Notes: generated from the letters alone by a model not told the origin. Positions 12,541 through 23,370 are shown, counted from the stretch's first letter. The stretch is DNA of 64,000 nucleotides from Actinernus sp. WN-2022 (GCA_030867875.1 JAOWCC010001634.1:134504022-134568021); one strand, 5' to 3'. A program made the numbers and translations.

Positions 12541-13232
12541 AGTCTCAGTGCTGACTGCTTAATATCTCGTCCAAAAGCTGGGTGAATATTATGCCGTATC
12601 TCGTTTTATTTAAGCTCCAACCCAACCGGCTAATAATTAGACTGAACACGTTCTTCTTGTGCTTTTGCGAGTCGCCGGCCGACAGTCAGTAATGTCGCTA
12701 GAGTCGCGGCTGTCCTCAACTTTAAGCGGTGCACAACTCTTATCGGATTATGCTTCTGTTGCCAGCAAGGACCATATTTCCTGATTTTCTAGTTTAGGTT
12801 ATAAACACACAGGCTAAAATTCATGTTGCTCTAGCTTTGTAAATTATTCTAACCCTATTTAGGTTGGATACGCTCAGGCTAAAATTCATGTTTGAATGAA
12901 GACTAACGAATTATTTCTGGCTGTGGCGTGTTGCTCTTGCTCTGTAATCGCTATAAACTGCACTCGTGGTATTCCATACGATATTTATGTCATGGTATAC
13001 CATACACAATACATGTTCATTTATACCACAGATACCATGGTGTAGGACCAGTTTTTGACACGTTTCCTTACTGGAGTTTGACGATTGCTCTACGGAAGGC
13101 CGAAGCTGATCGTGTCAGTCGTGTTCGTTAATTAGTTACCAGGCTTCAAAAAAAGGCTCCCATCGAACATGGCGGCCTGTTACACGGAATCCCGCCGTTT
13201 TTCGCTGCGCGCGTGCCCGGCGTGCATACCCA
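12541..13232. other. gene-free stretch
   Basis: Unique sequence, somewhat more GC-rich near 13150-13230. No supported gene. The truncated Polinton fragment begins at the right end. Confidence 0.45.
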
Positions 13233-13353
13233 TTCGAGCCCTAGGAACGATGCGGAAATACATTCACCTCACAGTTTAGCAGTTTGCAATGAGAAAGGCA
13301 ATCTCATAGACTTCAACAAGCAGCCTATACGTTTCGTATTGAAGCTTGAGTAA
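13233..13353 (+). pseudogene. C-terminal remnant of penton-like minor capsid gene
   Basis: Translation shows ALGTMRK..HLTV, then a disrupted stretch, then IDFNKQPIRFVLKLE and a stop. This matches the C-terminus of the minor capsid protein at 25498-26163. The join contains an in-frame TAG and a length change. Only the last 35-40 codons survive, and everything upstream has been lost at the element boundary. Confidence 0.8.
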
Positions 13354-13360
13354 ATCATAC

Positions 13361-13367
13361 GTATATC
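13361..13367 (+). promoter_or_regulatory. start-proximal box GTATATC
   Basis: The box lies 9 nt upstream of the ATG at 13377 and matches the box found before most Polinton genes here. Confidence 0.55.
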
Positions 13368-13376
13368 ACATATACG

Positions 13377-13994
13377 ATGGACGGTGATTCAATTCAACCG
13401 CTTCTTCCATCAGCACCAAATATCTATCCGTCGCTTGCTAGTGGCACTGGAAATAATTTTCGACTGAAAACAATCCGAGATACGCTTTCGGATATCGAAA
13501 TTCAAGAAAAACACTATGAAGGCGTACGTAAGAAATATGCTCGTTCTCAAGGAATAGTTAATGGTATTGCCGTGGTAACAGGAGGTCTATCTGTGATTTT
13601 ATCTGGGTCCGGATTGGGAATAGCTTTAACTGGCATCGGAATAGTGATTGGTTTACCATTAGGTGTTATTGGTGGCTTGTGTGGATTAATTTCAGCATCT
13701 ACGACCATTGGAGCTAAAAAATTAGGAATAAAAGTATCTAAACATGAGAAAACAACTATGTTAGCTAAAGCGAAAATTAATACGATTCGTGATCTAGTAT
13801 CGAAGGCTCTACGCGATGAAAATATATCTGACTCTGAATACGGTCTCATCCTCGCTGAAGCAGATAAATACGAGATTATGAGGTCTGAAATTCGTCGCGA
13901 GACTCCAGGACAAATAAGCGAAAAAAATATAGAACAAATTCGCTCCGAAATCAAACAAAAAATGTTAGAAGAAATGAGAGCAAAATTGGGATAA
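13377..13994 (+). CDS. hydrophobic Polinton protein of unknown function (205 aa)
   Basis: I do not recognise a named family. The N-terminal third is hydrophilic (starts MDGDSIQPLLPSAP). Residues about 60-120 form a Gly-rich strongly hydrophobic stretch that could be two membrane helices. The C-terminal 85 residues are charged and predicted helical. The same gene follows the penton gene in the complete element (24883-25478, minus), where a deletion breaks it. A GTATATC box sits just upstream of the ATG. It lies 24 bp after the penton remnant on the same strand. A virion or membrane-active role is possible, but no motif proves it. Confidence 0.75.
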   Translation: MDGDSIQPLLPSAPNIYPSLASGTGNNFRLKTIRDTLSDIEIQEKHYEGVRKKYARSQGIVNGIAVVTGGLSVILSGSGLGIALTGIGIVIGLPLGVIGGLCGLISASTTIGAKKLGIKVSKHEKTTMLAKAKINTIRDLVSKALRDENISDSEYGLILAEADKYEIMRSEIRRETPGQISEKNIEQIRSEIKQKMLEEMRAKLG

Positions 13995-14060
13995 AAATCA
14001 ACATCTCATATGAGAAAACATCGCATGGGCGATATTTCCACTTTGATAAGAGCAGCTGTA

Positions 14061-14192
14061 TTTAATTAGTATGTCTGGTTCGTATTCAAATTTCGAGACA
14101 CCGCGTGGGCAGTTGTCAACTTGGCGTTTAATTAGTATGTCTGGTTCGTATTCAAATTTCGAGACACCGCGTGGGCGGCTGTCAACTTGGCG
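14061..14192. repeat. 66-bp perfect-type tandem duplication
   Basis: Two adjacent 66-bp units start TTTAATTAGTATGTCTGG (14061-14126 and 14127-14192) and differ by about two bases. They lie in the intergenic gap between two convergent Polinton genes. Confidence 0.9.
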
Positions 14193-14464
14193 AAATAAAA
14201 GTTTCTAAGTCGTACGCAAAATTCAGTCTAGAATTCGGGTCGCCAAAAAATTTTGCATGCCTTTGCGCCCCTATTCTACTCGTTCGAAGTAAATTGGGGC
14301 GCTAAGGCATTTCTGGGTCGCTCAGGAATTTTAGGGGGAACTTAGGAATTTATACATTTAGCCCCCCTTGACCGATGGAACGATAGTACGTGACAAAACA
14401 ACGGGAATTTGCATATGAAACAGACCTTCGTTTTCGACTAGAATTCTTACTAGACAGTTATCGT

Positions 14465-15412
14465 TCAACTACTATTTAGTTCGTGTTTATCATAAATAGG
14501 TTTAAAGCGTGAGTGGTAAGCAATCAACTCATTGATAAAACGCACGACCGAACCCTTATGCATACCACACCGTTTAACAACGTCAATAAGAGACATACGA
14601 GATCCCGAACGATGTAGTACCTCGTAACTCGCTCCAACGACTTTAGTTCGAAGTATAGAGCTGGTACCTATATTGTTTTCTATTGCCGTATGAACAATCT
14701 CATAGACTATTTGTTGGACATTCTTAGGTACTCCTTGGGGGTCGAGTTTAACAAAAGTCGTTGTAATGTGAGGAGCTATTCGATCGGTATTTAAATCTAT
14801 ATCGATCTTATCGTCATCATGTAGAGAACGTATAAAGACATTTCCACGACATATGCTTGTATTGTTTAGTTGCATAAAACGAGCGGCCTCACCTTTAGAT
14901 CTAACGAACCCACATTGTATACATGCTTGATAAAGTATAGCGGCTAAAATAGTTCGTTTCGCATAGCTACGTTTGATACAAACTTTCTGTACTTGAATGA
15001 ATGCATCGGCTACGATTACTAATACATTTGTGGGAAACGAGAGAGCGTAATTTTGTTTATAAATAGTGTCGTATGCCTGAAGTTCTCGCATAATCGTTCG
15101 TAGTTGTAATTCTTTGTTATCGCTTTGCTTTGGGATTGTGCGGTCTAGATCATGTTGATAACTAAAGCTATCCGGCCCTACTATGCGTAACCTAGTAGTA
15201 AGATTGGTAGTTGTTTCTTCACATGATTCAGTCTCTGAAATAAGACCACAGGTGGGACATATGAATTCCGTTCCTTGCATTTCCATCGGGCATAGACATT
15301 CGGAACATGTTTCACCAGTGTTAATATGCGACAATGGTTTGATATGCGACAGTGGTTTGATATGTAGGCTTGCACAAATTTCTGGACCAAGTAATCTGAT
15401 AAGATCATCCAT
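14465..15412 (-). CDS. TFIIB-like transcription factor (left copy)
   Basis: About 315 aa from the ATG at 15412. The frame stays open further upstream, but the homologous copy at 23893 starts here and a GTATAC box lies 6 nt before. An N-terminal zinc ribbon has paired cysteines (CSEC...CPTC, about residues 37-57). Two helical repeats follow, like the cyclin folds of TFIIB. The first contains YAKRTILAAILYQAC, close to the TFIIB core repeat. Such factors recruit RNA polymerase to promoters. A 7-residue duplication (HIKPLS twice) near the N-terminus distinguishes this copy. It is open from start to stop although about 25-30% diverged from the other copy, suggesting selection. Assignment to TFIIB rather than a VLTF3-like family is by eye. 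Confidence 0.75.
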   Translation of the reverse strand: MDDLIRLLGPEICASLHIKPLSHIKPLSHINTGETCSECLCPMEMQGTEFICPTCGLISETESCEETTTNLTTRLRIVGPDSFSYQHDLDRTIPKQSDNKELQLRTIMRELQAYDTIYKQNYALSFPTNVLVIVADAFIQVQKVCIKRSYAKRTILAAILYQACIQCGFVRSKGEAARFMQLNNTSICRGNVFIRSLHDDDKIDIDLNTDRIAPHITTTFVKLDPQGVPKNVQQIVYEIVHTAIENNIGTSSILRTKVVGASYEVLHRSGSRMSLIDVVKRCGMHKGSVVRFINELIAYHSRFKPIYDKHELNSS

Positions 15413-15418
15413 ACTAGT

Positions 15419-15425
15419 TGTATAC
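15419..15425 (-). promoter_or_regulatory. start-proximal box GTATACA
   Basis: Located 6 nt upstream of the TFIIB-like start at 15412. It is a variant of the shared box. Confidence 0.5.
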
Positions 15426-15463
15426 CATATGCCTGTCAATTGTCCAATTGTTTGTTTGTTTTT

Positions 15464-15522
15464 AAAAAAAGAAAAAAATGAAGACAGGTCGCATAACAAT
15501 TTCTCTTCATTCTTTTTTTTTT
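15464..15522 (-). terminator. purine/pyrimidine hairpin between Cys-rich and TFIIB-like genes
   Basis: Arms 15464-15484 (A-rich, ending AATGAAGA) and 15504-15522 (TCTTCATTC then T run) pair perfectly around a loop of about 19 nt. The hairpin is conserved in position and arms at 23794-23848, with a diverged loop. It lies just 3' of the Cys-rich gene. A transcript 3'-end role is inferred. Confidence 0.6.
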
Positions 15523-15535
15523 CGTATCGTGATTT

Positions 15536-15955
15536 CTACTTATCCTCCGATCCTACCACATTTAGATCTTTCTCACCGATGGAGAGGTCATCCAATGCAT
15601 TATCGAGATCGTTAATGTCCACCACATTTTGATCTTTTTCCGATTCCACTACATTTAGATCTTTCTCCGATTCTACTACATTTGAACACGTGATATTCGC
15701 CGACTCGTTAGCTCGTTTCTTATCAAGGTTCTTCTTATTGCGAATGGTACGGCGTTGAGGTGCACCACATTTTGAACAAAGTTCGTTAGTAGTACGACAG
15801 CCTCGACCACACGTCAAACATGGAACGAATATAGCACATCCTCTTCCTATCTGGAAGTTATGTTGAGAGCAATACTCTGACGTCTTTGAACACTTACTTA
15901 TACATTTCGTGGTCTTTCCTCGCATCAACCAATCACAAGTTCTTGTCTCAATCAT
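15536..15955 (-). CDS. Cys-rich zinc-binding-like protein (left copy, 139 aa)
   Basis: No named family recognised. The N-terminal half has a C-W-L..G..C..C....C..H pattern (residues about 7-32) followed by CLTCGRGC and CSKCGAPQRR, so two zinc-binding modules are likely. The C-terminal half is acidic with an imperfect heptad-like repeat built on NVVESEKD. The same gene is at 23371-23778 in the complete element, also open. It is co-oriented with and upstream of the TFIIB-like gene, from which it is separated by a conserved hairpin. A nucleic-acid or transcription-related role is plausible from the neighbours but unproven. Confidence 0.75.
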   Translation of the reverse strand: MIETRTCDWLMRGKTTKCISKCSKTSEYCSQHNFQIGRGCAIFVPCLTCGRGCRTTNELCSKCGAPQRRTIRNKKNLDKKRANESANITCSNVVESEKDLNVVESEKDQNVVDINDLDNALDDLSIGEKDLNVVGSEDK

Positions 15956-15960
15956 CGTGC

Positions 15961-15967
15961 AATATAC
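15961..15967 (-). promoter_or_regulatory. start-proximal box GTATATT
   Basis: Located 5 nt upstream of the ATG at 15955. Near-match to GTATATC. Confidence 0.5.
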
Positions 15968-16245
15968 CTATATATGTTATATGTCTAATTGGTATCTTAG
16001 TTGTGACGTCTGCGTTGAGGTTCTTCAATTATACGCACTTGTCTAATCTGTGTGGTATTAATACGTACTAAGATAACAGCATACGTTAATATCGTGAAGT
16101 AGAGAATGTATGTTAGTACCATGGATGGATATACTGTAAACTAATCATTCCTTTAATAGGTGTTAAAATGTAAAAATACAATGAAAACAAATAGTACAAC
16201 AAAACTGCGCCAATCTGGAAAAAAGCAGTAGAAACCGGAGCTGTG

Positions 16246-16291
16246 CTCAAGTTTGGATCTTTAGGTGCAAGAATGCCTAGGGACAATTTGG
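16246..16291. repeat. TIR-like segment between F-box/ankyrin and Cys-rich genes
   Basis: CTCAAGTTTGGATCTTTAGG and the following CTAGGGACAATTTGG closely match the right TIR at about 36011-36055. It therefore places a terminus-like sequence inside the element. A corresponding segment is at 23195-23250. Confidence 0.8.
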
Positions 16292-16306
16292 ATGTTGCGA
16301 GAGATC

Positions 16307-16993
16307 CTATGTGGCAGCATAAGCATTTATGTAGTAATCTAGTAGAGCGTTTTCGTCCTCTATGGTGAGCTGGGAGCGCTTAATGAGCCACTCAATGATC
16401 CATTTAGCGGTATTAAGATGATCGTTGCTACAGGCGCACAGTAGAGCATGATGAATGTATTTATGCTCTGTAGTTATCTGAAAGCGTCGAATGAGCCACT
16501 TAACGGTATTGAGATGGTCATTCCTACAGGCATCTAGTATAGCAAACCCGACGGCTTTATCCTCTTTGGTGAACTGGAAGTGCTTAGTGAGCCACTTAAC
16601 GATATCAAGACGGCCATCCTTACAGGCAGCGCATAGAACGTAATCGGTGTGTCCATCCATTTTATCGAACCATAAGTGCTTAATGAGCCACTTAATAACG
16701 TTAAGATTACCATATTCACTGGCGTAGACAAGAGGAAAGCTATCATCGATGTAGTTTGCGGAAATACCGAAAGTCCTAGCCAAATTGTCTCGATCGTTGT
16801 CATTACGAGTAGACCTAAGACCGAAAGTGAGTACTCGTTTACGGAACTCTTGGTTTACGTTTTTGTAGCACACGAGAGATGCGGCACCGTTTAGGTGTTT
16901 CGATGTCCTTGCGATGCTTGCGAATGATTCTGGGCCTGCATGCTCTACTATCTTGACTAAGATTTCTATGGGAAGGCACGATATGCTATCGAT
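16307..16993 (-). pseudogene. F-box/ankyrin-repeat protein gene, start codon lost (left copy)
   Basis: The frame is open from 16993 to the stop. The position equal to the ATG of the other copy (22220) reads ATC here, so the original start is lost. The N-terminus has an F-box-like segment (LPIEILVKIVEHAG). Four ankyrin-type units follow (..LDIVKWL.., ..LNTVKWL..). F-box proteins link substrates to SCF ubiquitin ligases, and ankyrin units provide binding surfaces. Six units are present in the right copy. A GTG at 16873 would exclude the F-box. Initiation from another codon is possible but not shown. Confidence 0.75.
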
Positions 16994-17251
16994 AGTGGAA
17001 GAGATCGATATACTGCATAGTAATCACTTATCTAATAGGTTCTCAAAACTGCTTTTAAAAAATACAACGAAAAAATGAGGGTCTTATTATATGTTGTTTT
17101 TTCTTGTGTCATATGTTTTTTTTTTGTGTGCAGGCTCGTTGGAAATCGTCGTACGTGTCCCAGTCGTTTGCTGCTCTTTGTTGCTTTTTTGTTGTATTTG
17201 TTCGTTGAAATTTGTTGTGTGTGTCCCAGTCCCCCCACTTTGTATACTACT

Positions 17252-17880
17252 CAGTAGTGAATTTGACCTGGACCTGCAAGATTGTAATCTTGAAAATAAA
17301 TATTGTTGTTGTCGATTCCAAATGTTTTTCATGTGTGAAGAATAGATTAATTAATTCTACACTGTCAGACATATTATAAAGTACATATAGTCTGCTTAGA
17401 GTGATTTTTCTTAATTTTATTACTCTATTAGTCTTGTTTGTTTGGGTCTATATAATAGACACTGACTATTAGATATTGTTTCACGGGTTAAGTGAAATTA
17501 CTCTAATATGTACCTTTGTTAAAAGACCATGAGTACAAATTACATGTATGTATAAAAGCTTATTTGCATATGGTTATCAAGCATGTCACAGTAGTGAATT
17601 TGACCTGGACCTGCAAGATTGTAATCATTGCTGTTGTCGATTCCAAATGTTTTTCATGTGTGAAGAATAGATTAATTAATTCTACACTGTCAGACATATT
17701 ATAAAGTACATAATTTTATATAGTCTGCCTAGAGTGATTTCATTTAATCTGTGAACTAGATCCTAGTTTCATACACTTTATTACTCTATTAGTCTTGTTT
17801 GTTTGGGGTCTATATAATAGACACTGACTATTAGATATTGTTTCATGGGTTAAGTGAAATCACTCTAATATGTACCTATG
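17252..17880. repeat. direct duplication of about 330 bp
   Basis: Two consecutive copies share GTGAATTTGACCTGGACC, CATGTGTGAAGAATAG and a conserved AATAGACACTGACTATTAG tail. The second copy has small insertions and deletions. No coding role. Confidence 0.8.
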
Positions 17881-20055
17881 TACATCTGTTTTAGGTCTTG
17901 TTTGGAATAAGGATGCAGAAACCTTGACAAGTGTTTTATTTTTCATTTAAAATGGACTATTGTTAAAAATATATTTATTCACATTGAGTCCAGATATCCC
18001 AACCCTATAAACATGGCTCAAATTGCAGTCTGGTACCGCGCAAAATGCTTATTTTTTTCACTGCATTGTTGGGTTTTCATATTTAAAACTTGGGATACCT
18101 GTCTGTCTCTGTTTCTGTCAAAAAGAAAATTGCATATTTGGGATACCTGTAAGTACCAATGCCTATCGCTCACCTTTTTCCAAATGAAAGCGGGGATATT
18201 CTTGAAAGTTATCGGCAAAAAGTTGATATCTATTCTCAAAAACCCGTCCCTTGAAAGATGGAAGAGTCTCTCCTTCTCGTCGTTTCACATTTGCAAGGGC
18301 TAAGGCCTTGCTCCGCCACAAAAAAACCCTTGCAAAACCACAACTGATAACTTCCGTCATTGTTCGGCCATTTTGTACATGTCGTGAAAAGTCGCCCTTC
18401 ATATTTGCCGCCAAAAGATATGAATTAAAGCGCATGTCAGTGATAGAGTGGCTGCTATTTGGCTAAATTTCCTCCCAAAAAATCAGTCAAGAAAACAGCC
18501 GTGCCCCAACCGATTATAAAAGACAACAATGAACATTACGAACTAAGATCTTTAAGTAGGAAAGCATTTATTCTATCAAATTACAAATGAAATAAGCAAA
18601 TTCATTGTCATAATACTTCACCAGTGCCTCTGGCTCCTTTGGTGCACTTGATTATTAAAAATGCACTGAATTGAAAGGAAGAATAGGCCGTTTTCAAAGA
18701 CTTGTTGATCTTTCTTTCTTTCCGCCATTTTGTTTTCCACCTAGTTCCAGGCTTCTTTCAAAATTAAATATGCACTTGCCAGGGGTACCCTAAGAATATT
18801 TGTCGTCCTATCAAGCGTACGTATTGCCTGCTGGGTAAAACCAAAAAACAAGATGGCCGATCTTGAAAGTTTTGAGTTTACTGCAAATAAGATAAAATGC
18901 GGTGATGAGATTTGCATGTTTGATACTATTTTGGTATATTACTCGGAGTCACAGAATTTGACAACAAACTTACACTTAGAAAAGTTGTTTATCTTCAATA
19001 AATCACTTGCTATGCTGGAGAGAACGTACAAGTCGGTATTGAGCGAGAGGTTTTTTCTTTTTATTCCACCAACAGTGTGAGGTGGGCATCTTTTCTAAGT
19101 TGAAATGGTTAAAGGGCTGTGGCCTTAATTCCAAGCACTTGTTCAGCTACCTTTTGGTTTTAATCTCAGAGCCGCATTTTTGATTTTCTTAGTTGGCCTT
19201 CTAAGTCACATGACCTATCACGTGACCAGTATGTTTTCGATTTGACCACTTAAGGAAATCGAGGATGTTGAGATTTATAACTGTACCAAGTTTCATAGAC
19301 TTATCTTGCTTGGTTGCACTGTAATAAGGAAATCATTTTTCAACCGAAATATCTCACTTGAACCAGGCCTTAACGTGCTTGAGTACGGCACATCGACTGA
19401 TCTCGTTCCGCTACATGCAGATCTCACACTGTCTCGGTTAGCTGTGCAAAGATCATAACTTTTGAAATGGTTAGTTTCCATCATGATGCCGCTTTGTATA
19501 CAGTATCGAAGCTCTTTTCGACATGACATGAGTGAAACATATGTTCGCTTAGATATCATTTCAGCGGTTTCTTGGTTTTCACTTTTTTCTCTTTAAGTGA
19601 TTTATAGTTTTGACACGTGTGATAGCCGAATATTTGTTCTCTCACGGGAAGTTTCAAACCAGCGTGAATCCAGTCAAGATCCATGACTTGTGTGCTGGGA
19701 ACAGAAATAATTTCCCTTAAAGGGAAAACTCCGAAACACTTTACTAAGTTATGTGGGAGCTATCTGTGGTGAATTTGCGGAATGAAAAATGATTTAAAAT
19801 ACGTTTTAGTTTCAAGTTTCATCACAGGCTACTATCCTCCAGGTTTGTACCTCAGAATTGTTGTTGGGTTCCCTGTGGCTACGAATTTAAAGATTACTGA
19901 GAAACGTTGACATGGATATTTATATTCCATATCAAAGTCATTGCGTACAAAAGCCTACATATCGATATCAGGTGCACTTCCGGTATCGGCCAGTAATCTC
20001 ACTCGAAAATCATCGTGTCATGGTTTTGGAAGCTATTTTGCATTCTAAAACAAAC
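17881..20055. other. mostly unique stretch; possible first exon at 18853-19080
   Basis: No protein family is recognised. At 18853 an ATG in good context (AAGATGGCC) opens a 75-codon frame with ordinary protein-like composition, which could be a short gene or first exon. Evidence is weak and nothing downstream confirms it. The rest shows no repeats. Confidence 0.25.
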
Positions 20056-22031
20056 AAGAAGCTGCACGCAGCTTGAACTTCGGCGTATCATTTGCAACGC
20101 GGATGCTCTCATACACCTCAGTGCGTGTTTGGCACATTACGAACGCACAATTATATGCGAAAGTAGGCAGAGACAGTCGATCTGATCTAAAACTCCATGC
20201 CACGAGTTCATTAGAACTCGAGTAAACACAAGTACAACACGAACACAAGTAGCACATGAGTGAACACAAGCGAGGTTAAGTAAGCCAGGATACTCTTGGA
20301 TAACATGCACAGATAGCCCAAAAATACTACGATACAAATGCTGACAAACTGCATGATCCAAAACTCCACACGAGTCAGAACCCGAGTGCACTAGCGAATC
20401 ATAATTTAATTAACAAAACATTATAGTAAAAAAATCAATAATAAAAATTGTGTTATCATCTTAGTTGTTTCGGGTTAACTGTTCTTAGCTTACCCATTCA
20501 CCTGCGTGTTTGGCAATTTATGAACGCACAATCAGATGCAAAAGTACCACGCACAGCTGTCGATCTGACCTAAAACCCACATGTGTGAGAACACGAGTGA
20601 AGACGAGTGAAGACGAGCGACTTCAAGTAAGCTAGGGCACCCCAGTATAACACTGCAAGCTAAAAACTACTAGGATCCAAATACAATGATGTTCTGATCT
20701 AAAACTCCACATGAGTGCACAGCGGTTCATAATTATCAAAACATTATAATAATAATAAAAAACATTTAATTGTTTTCTCGTCTTACTTGTTTCGGGTTAC
20801 CTGTGTTATCAGTGGGGTACCCGCTTTTTGTATTTTCGGGTTACCAGTATTATCCTAAGCTTGGCTCAGTTGTGTCGGGTTACCTGTGTTTTCAGTTAGG
20901 TATTTTCGGGCTATCTGCATTCACATCGTTATTAGTATGCACATTGCCAGATTACTGTTTATAGTACACATGTACAATCACTCAAGACAAATTGGATTGG
21001 ACTATCAGATGCGAAAGTATACACGCAGAGTCGCATCACGAAGCAGCGCCAGAGTAACAAGAAGCTGCACGTGCCTTAAATGAGAACTAAAGCCTAAAAT
21101 CAACTCAATGTCTATGCAAAGATGTATTCGAAATATATAAATTGTGCGGTTTATTTTTTCTCTGTTACACGTCTATGAAGAGAAAATCTGAAACCTTTCT
21201 CACAGGCTTCACAGCGTCCGCTCAGACGGCTCAAGTCTATTTTTTACTGGACTAACGGCTCCTAATTGCGAACCATTGTGTTTTCTTTGTGTTGGAGGTC
21301 GATATGGGGAAATTTGCTTTGAATTGAGCCGCCACACAATCTAAATTGATCAGCGGAGAATCGAACTTGAAAACTAATTTTCTCTTCAGACGCGCAACAC
21401 AGACAAATATAATAGCAGAACTTATATCTTTAAAATACATGTTTGTTTAGACGTTGTGAACAACACAAGTAGAACACTAGTGAACACGAGTGCACGCAAG
21501 TAGAACACGAATAAACACGAGCAACCGTCACGTAATAAGCCAGGGTACACAGGGTACCCAGGATTACACAGGTAGCCCACAAATACTAGGATCCAAACTC
21601 CTAGTAGGATCTGAAATATAATTCCACACGAGTCAGAATACGAGTGAATATGAGCGCACCAGCGCTTCATGATTTAATTAACAGAAAAGTATAATAATAA
21701 AATAATAAAGATTGTGTTATCGGCTTAGTTGTGTCGGGATATCTGTGGTATCAGTGTGTGCCGTCTTTGTATTGTCGGACTATCTGTGTTATCCTAGAGG
21801 AACGCCATTATCATGATATATATAATAATAAAATAATAAACTTAGTTGTGTTGTCCTATTGTTATCAATGCAGTACGGTGACTGGTACAGTACTATACTC
21901 TATGTATTTTCCCTCTAACTACGACTAGATTTATCAGCGCACATTCGAACATGAAAACTCTTTTTTTCTTCAAAGACGCGCAACACAGAAAAATAAAATA
22001 GCAGAACATAATGATGTATTTTGACGTTGGG
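20056..22031. repeat. large host repeat, copy A, left part
   Basis: Begins with AAGAAGCTGCACGCAGCTTG and runs to the Polinton insertion point. Its sequence recurs at 38586-38834 plus 41229-42775, and in part at 45000-46118 and 48567-49000. Recurring words include CACGAGTGAACACGAGTG and TTAGTTGTTTCGGG. No long frame is conserved among copies, so it appears non-coding. Confidence 0.85.
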
Positions 22032-22179
22032 AGTAGTAAGAGGCCACTCACCTCCTTGCTTGCACCAATTTATTTCAAGCTTTTCCAGAACCCCCATTGT
22101 TCATACTACTATATATAGTGTTGCCCCAAATTGTCCCTAGACATTCTCACACCTAAAAATCCAAACTTGAGAACCTATT
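22032..22179 (+). repeat. left terminal inverted repeat
   Basis: Matches 36002-36164 in inverted orientation with small indels. It starts AGTAGTA and includes CCTCCTTGCTTGCACCAATT. The inner part (about 22150-22206) doubles as the upstream region of the first gene. Confidence 0.9.
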
Positions 22180-22199
22180 AGAGAAGTGATTACTATACT

Positions 22200-22206
22200 G
22201 TATATC
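22200..22206 (+). promoter_or_regulatory. start-proximal box GTATATC
   Basis: Located 13 nt before the ATG at 22220. It is embedded in a longer conserved stretch (GTGATTACTATACTGTATAT) repeated upstream of the Cys-rich gene. Confidence 0.6.
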
Positions 22207-22219
22207 GATCTCTTCCACT

Positions 22220-23140
22220 ATGGATAACATATCGTACCTTCCCATAGAAATCTTGACTAAGATCGTAGAGCATGCAGGTCCTACGTCATTCGCAAGCATC
22301 GCAAGGACATCGAAACGCCTAAACGATGCAGCATCCCTAGCACGCTACAAAAACGTAGACCAAGGGTTCCATAAACGAGTTCTCACTTTCGGTCTTAAGT
22401 CTACTCACAACGATGACGAGCGAGACGAGTTGGCTGGGAGGTTCGGCGTCCTTGCAACTGACGAAGACTACGTTGTCGATGCTATACTAGATGCCTGCAA
22501 AGACGGTCATCTCGATGTTGCTAAATGGCTAGCCAATCGCTTTCATCCCATCACAGATTTCGATAATTAATACATTGATGCTATGCTAGATGCCTGTAGA
22601 AATGGTCATTTTGACGTCGCTGAATGGTTCGCTGAGTATTTTCAGACCACTATAGATGATGGATACGTTGTCGATGCTATACTAGATGCCGGTAGGAGTT
22701 GTCATCTCGATGTCGCTAAGTGGCTAGCTAATCGCTTCCAGCCCATCATCGTAGATGATTATGACTACTCCATTGATGCTATTATACTAAGTGCCAGTAG
22801 ACGTGGTCATTTCGATGTTGTTGAATGGTTCGTCGAGTACTTTCAGCCTATCATAGAGGATGAATGCGTTGTCGACGTTATATCAAGTGCCAGTAGACAC
22901 GGCCATCTCGATGATGTTAAATGGCTCGCTGAGTACTTTCAGCCAATCATAGAGTATGAAGAATTCAATCGTATGATGCTCACTGCCTACGAAAGAGGGT
23001 ATTGCGATATCGCTAAGTGGCTTGCTGAGCACTTCCAGCTCACCCCAGAGTATAGATACTGCGCTTGCGTAGCGTGCGAGACCTGCGAAGATGGGGAGAT
23101 CACTACACATTGTAATTATCATTACTCAACCAAAACTTAA
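22220..23140 (+). pseudogene. F-box/ankyrin-repeat protein gene, premature in-frame stop (right copy)
   Basis: The ATG at 22220 begins an F-box-like domain (LPIEILTKIVEHAG, residues about 7-50), followed by six ankyrin-type units with HLDVAKWL/HFDVAEWF cores. A TAA at 22568-22570 interrupts the frame after the first unit. The same frame continues to the stop at 23140, so one substitution explains the break. The intact design would be about 306 residues. N-terminal F-box plus ankyrin is known in some giant DNA viruses. A role in redirecting host ubiquitin ligase is a family-based inference. Truncated product or readthrough cannot be excluded. Confidence 0.8.
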
Positions 23141-23194
23141 AGAACTCATTACCTATTTAACCAAAAGCTCCAAGATCCCGAGATCGAGGAGATT

Positions 23195-23250
23195 ACCTAA
23201 AAATCCTAACTTGAGTATCTGTTAGAGGAGTGATTAGCATACTGTATATC
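23195..23250 (+). repeat. internal copy of TIR-inner/promoter segment
   Basis: CCTAAAAATCCTAACTTGAG followed by GTGATTAGCATACTGTATAT matches 22152-22206. It lies upstream of the Cys-rich gene, so the F-box/ankyrin gene is bracketed by direct repeats. Confidence 0.85.
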
Positions 23251-23370
23251 ACCACCAAATGGTATTAGTATATATTCTTTATTCCACGATATTAGCGTTT
23301 GTTGTCATCTTAGTACGCATTAATACCATACAGATCGAACAAGCCGAAGAGTCTAAACGTAGACGCCACA

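Larger units (their letters stand above)
13233..17045. mobile_element. truncated Polinton/Maverick end (inverted relative to the complete element)
   Basis: This block carries, in mirrored order, the same genes as 22.15-25.65 kb of the complete element: penton C-terminus, hydrophobic 205-aa protein, TFIIB-like factor, Cys-rich protein and F-box/ankyrin protein. It stops at a TIR-inner sequence near 17045 and lacks the outer TIR. The proteins differ from the other copy at roughly a quarter of positions. I therefore read it as an older, separate family member rather than a recent duplication. Confidence 0.85.

Noticed and set aside
15183..15632. 149-aa plus-strand frame
   Set aside because: It is the antisense shadow of the TFIIB-like gene and hairpin and is not conserved as a protein in the other copy.
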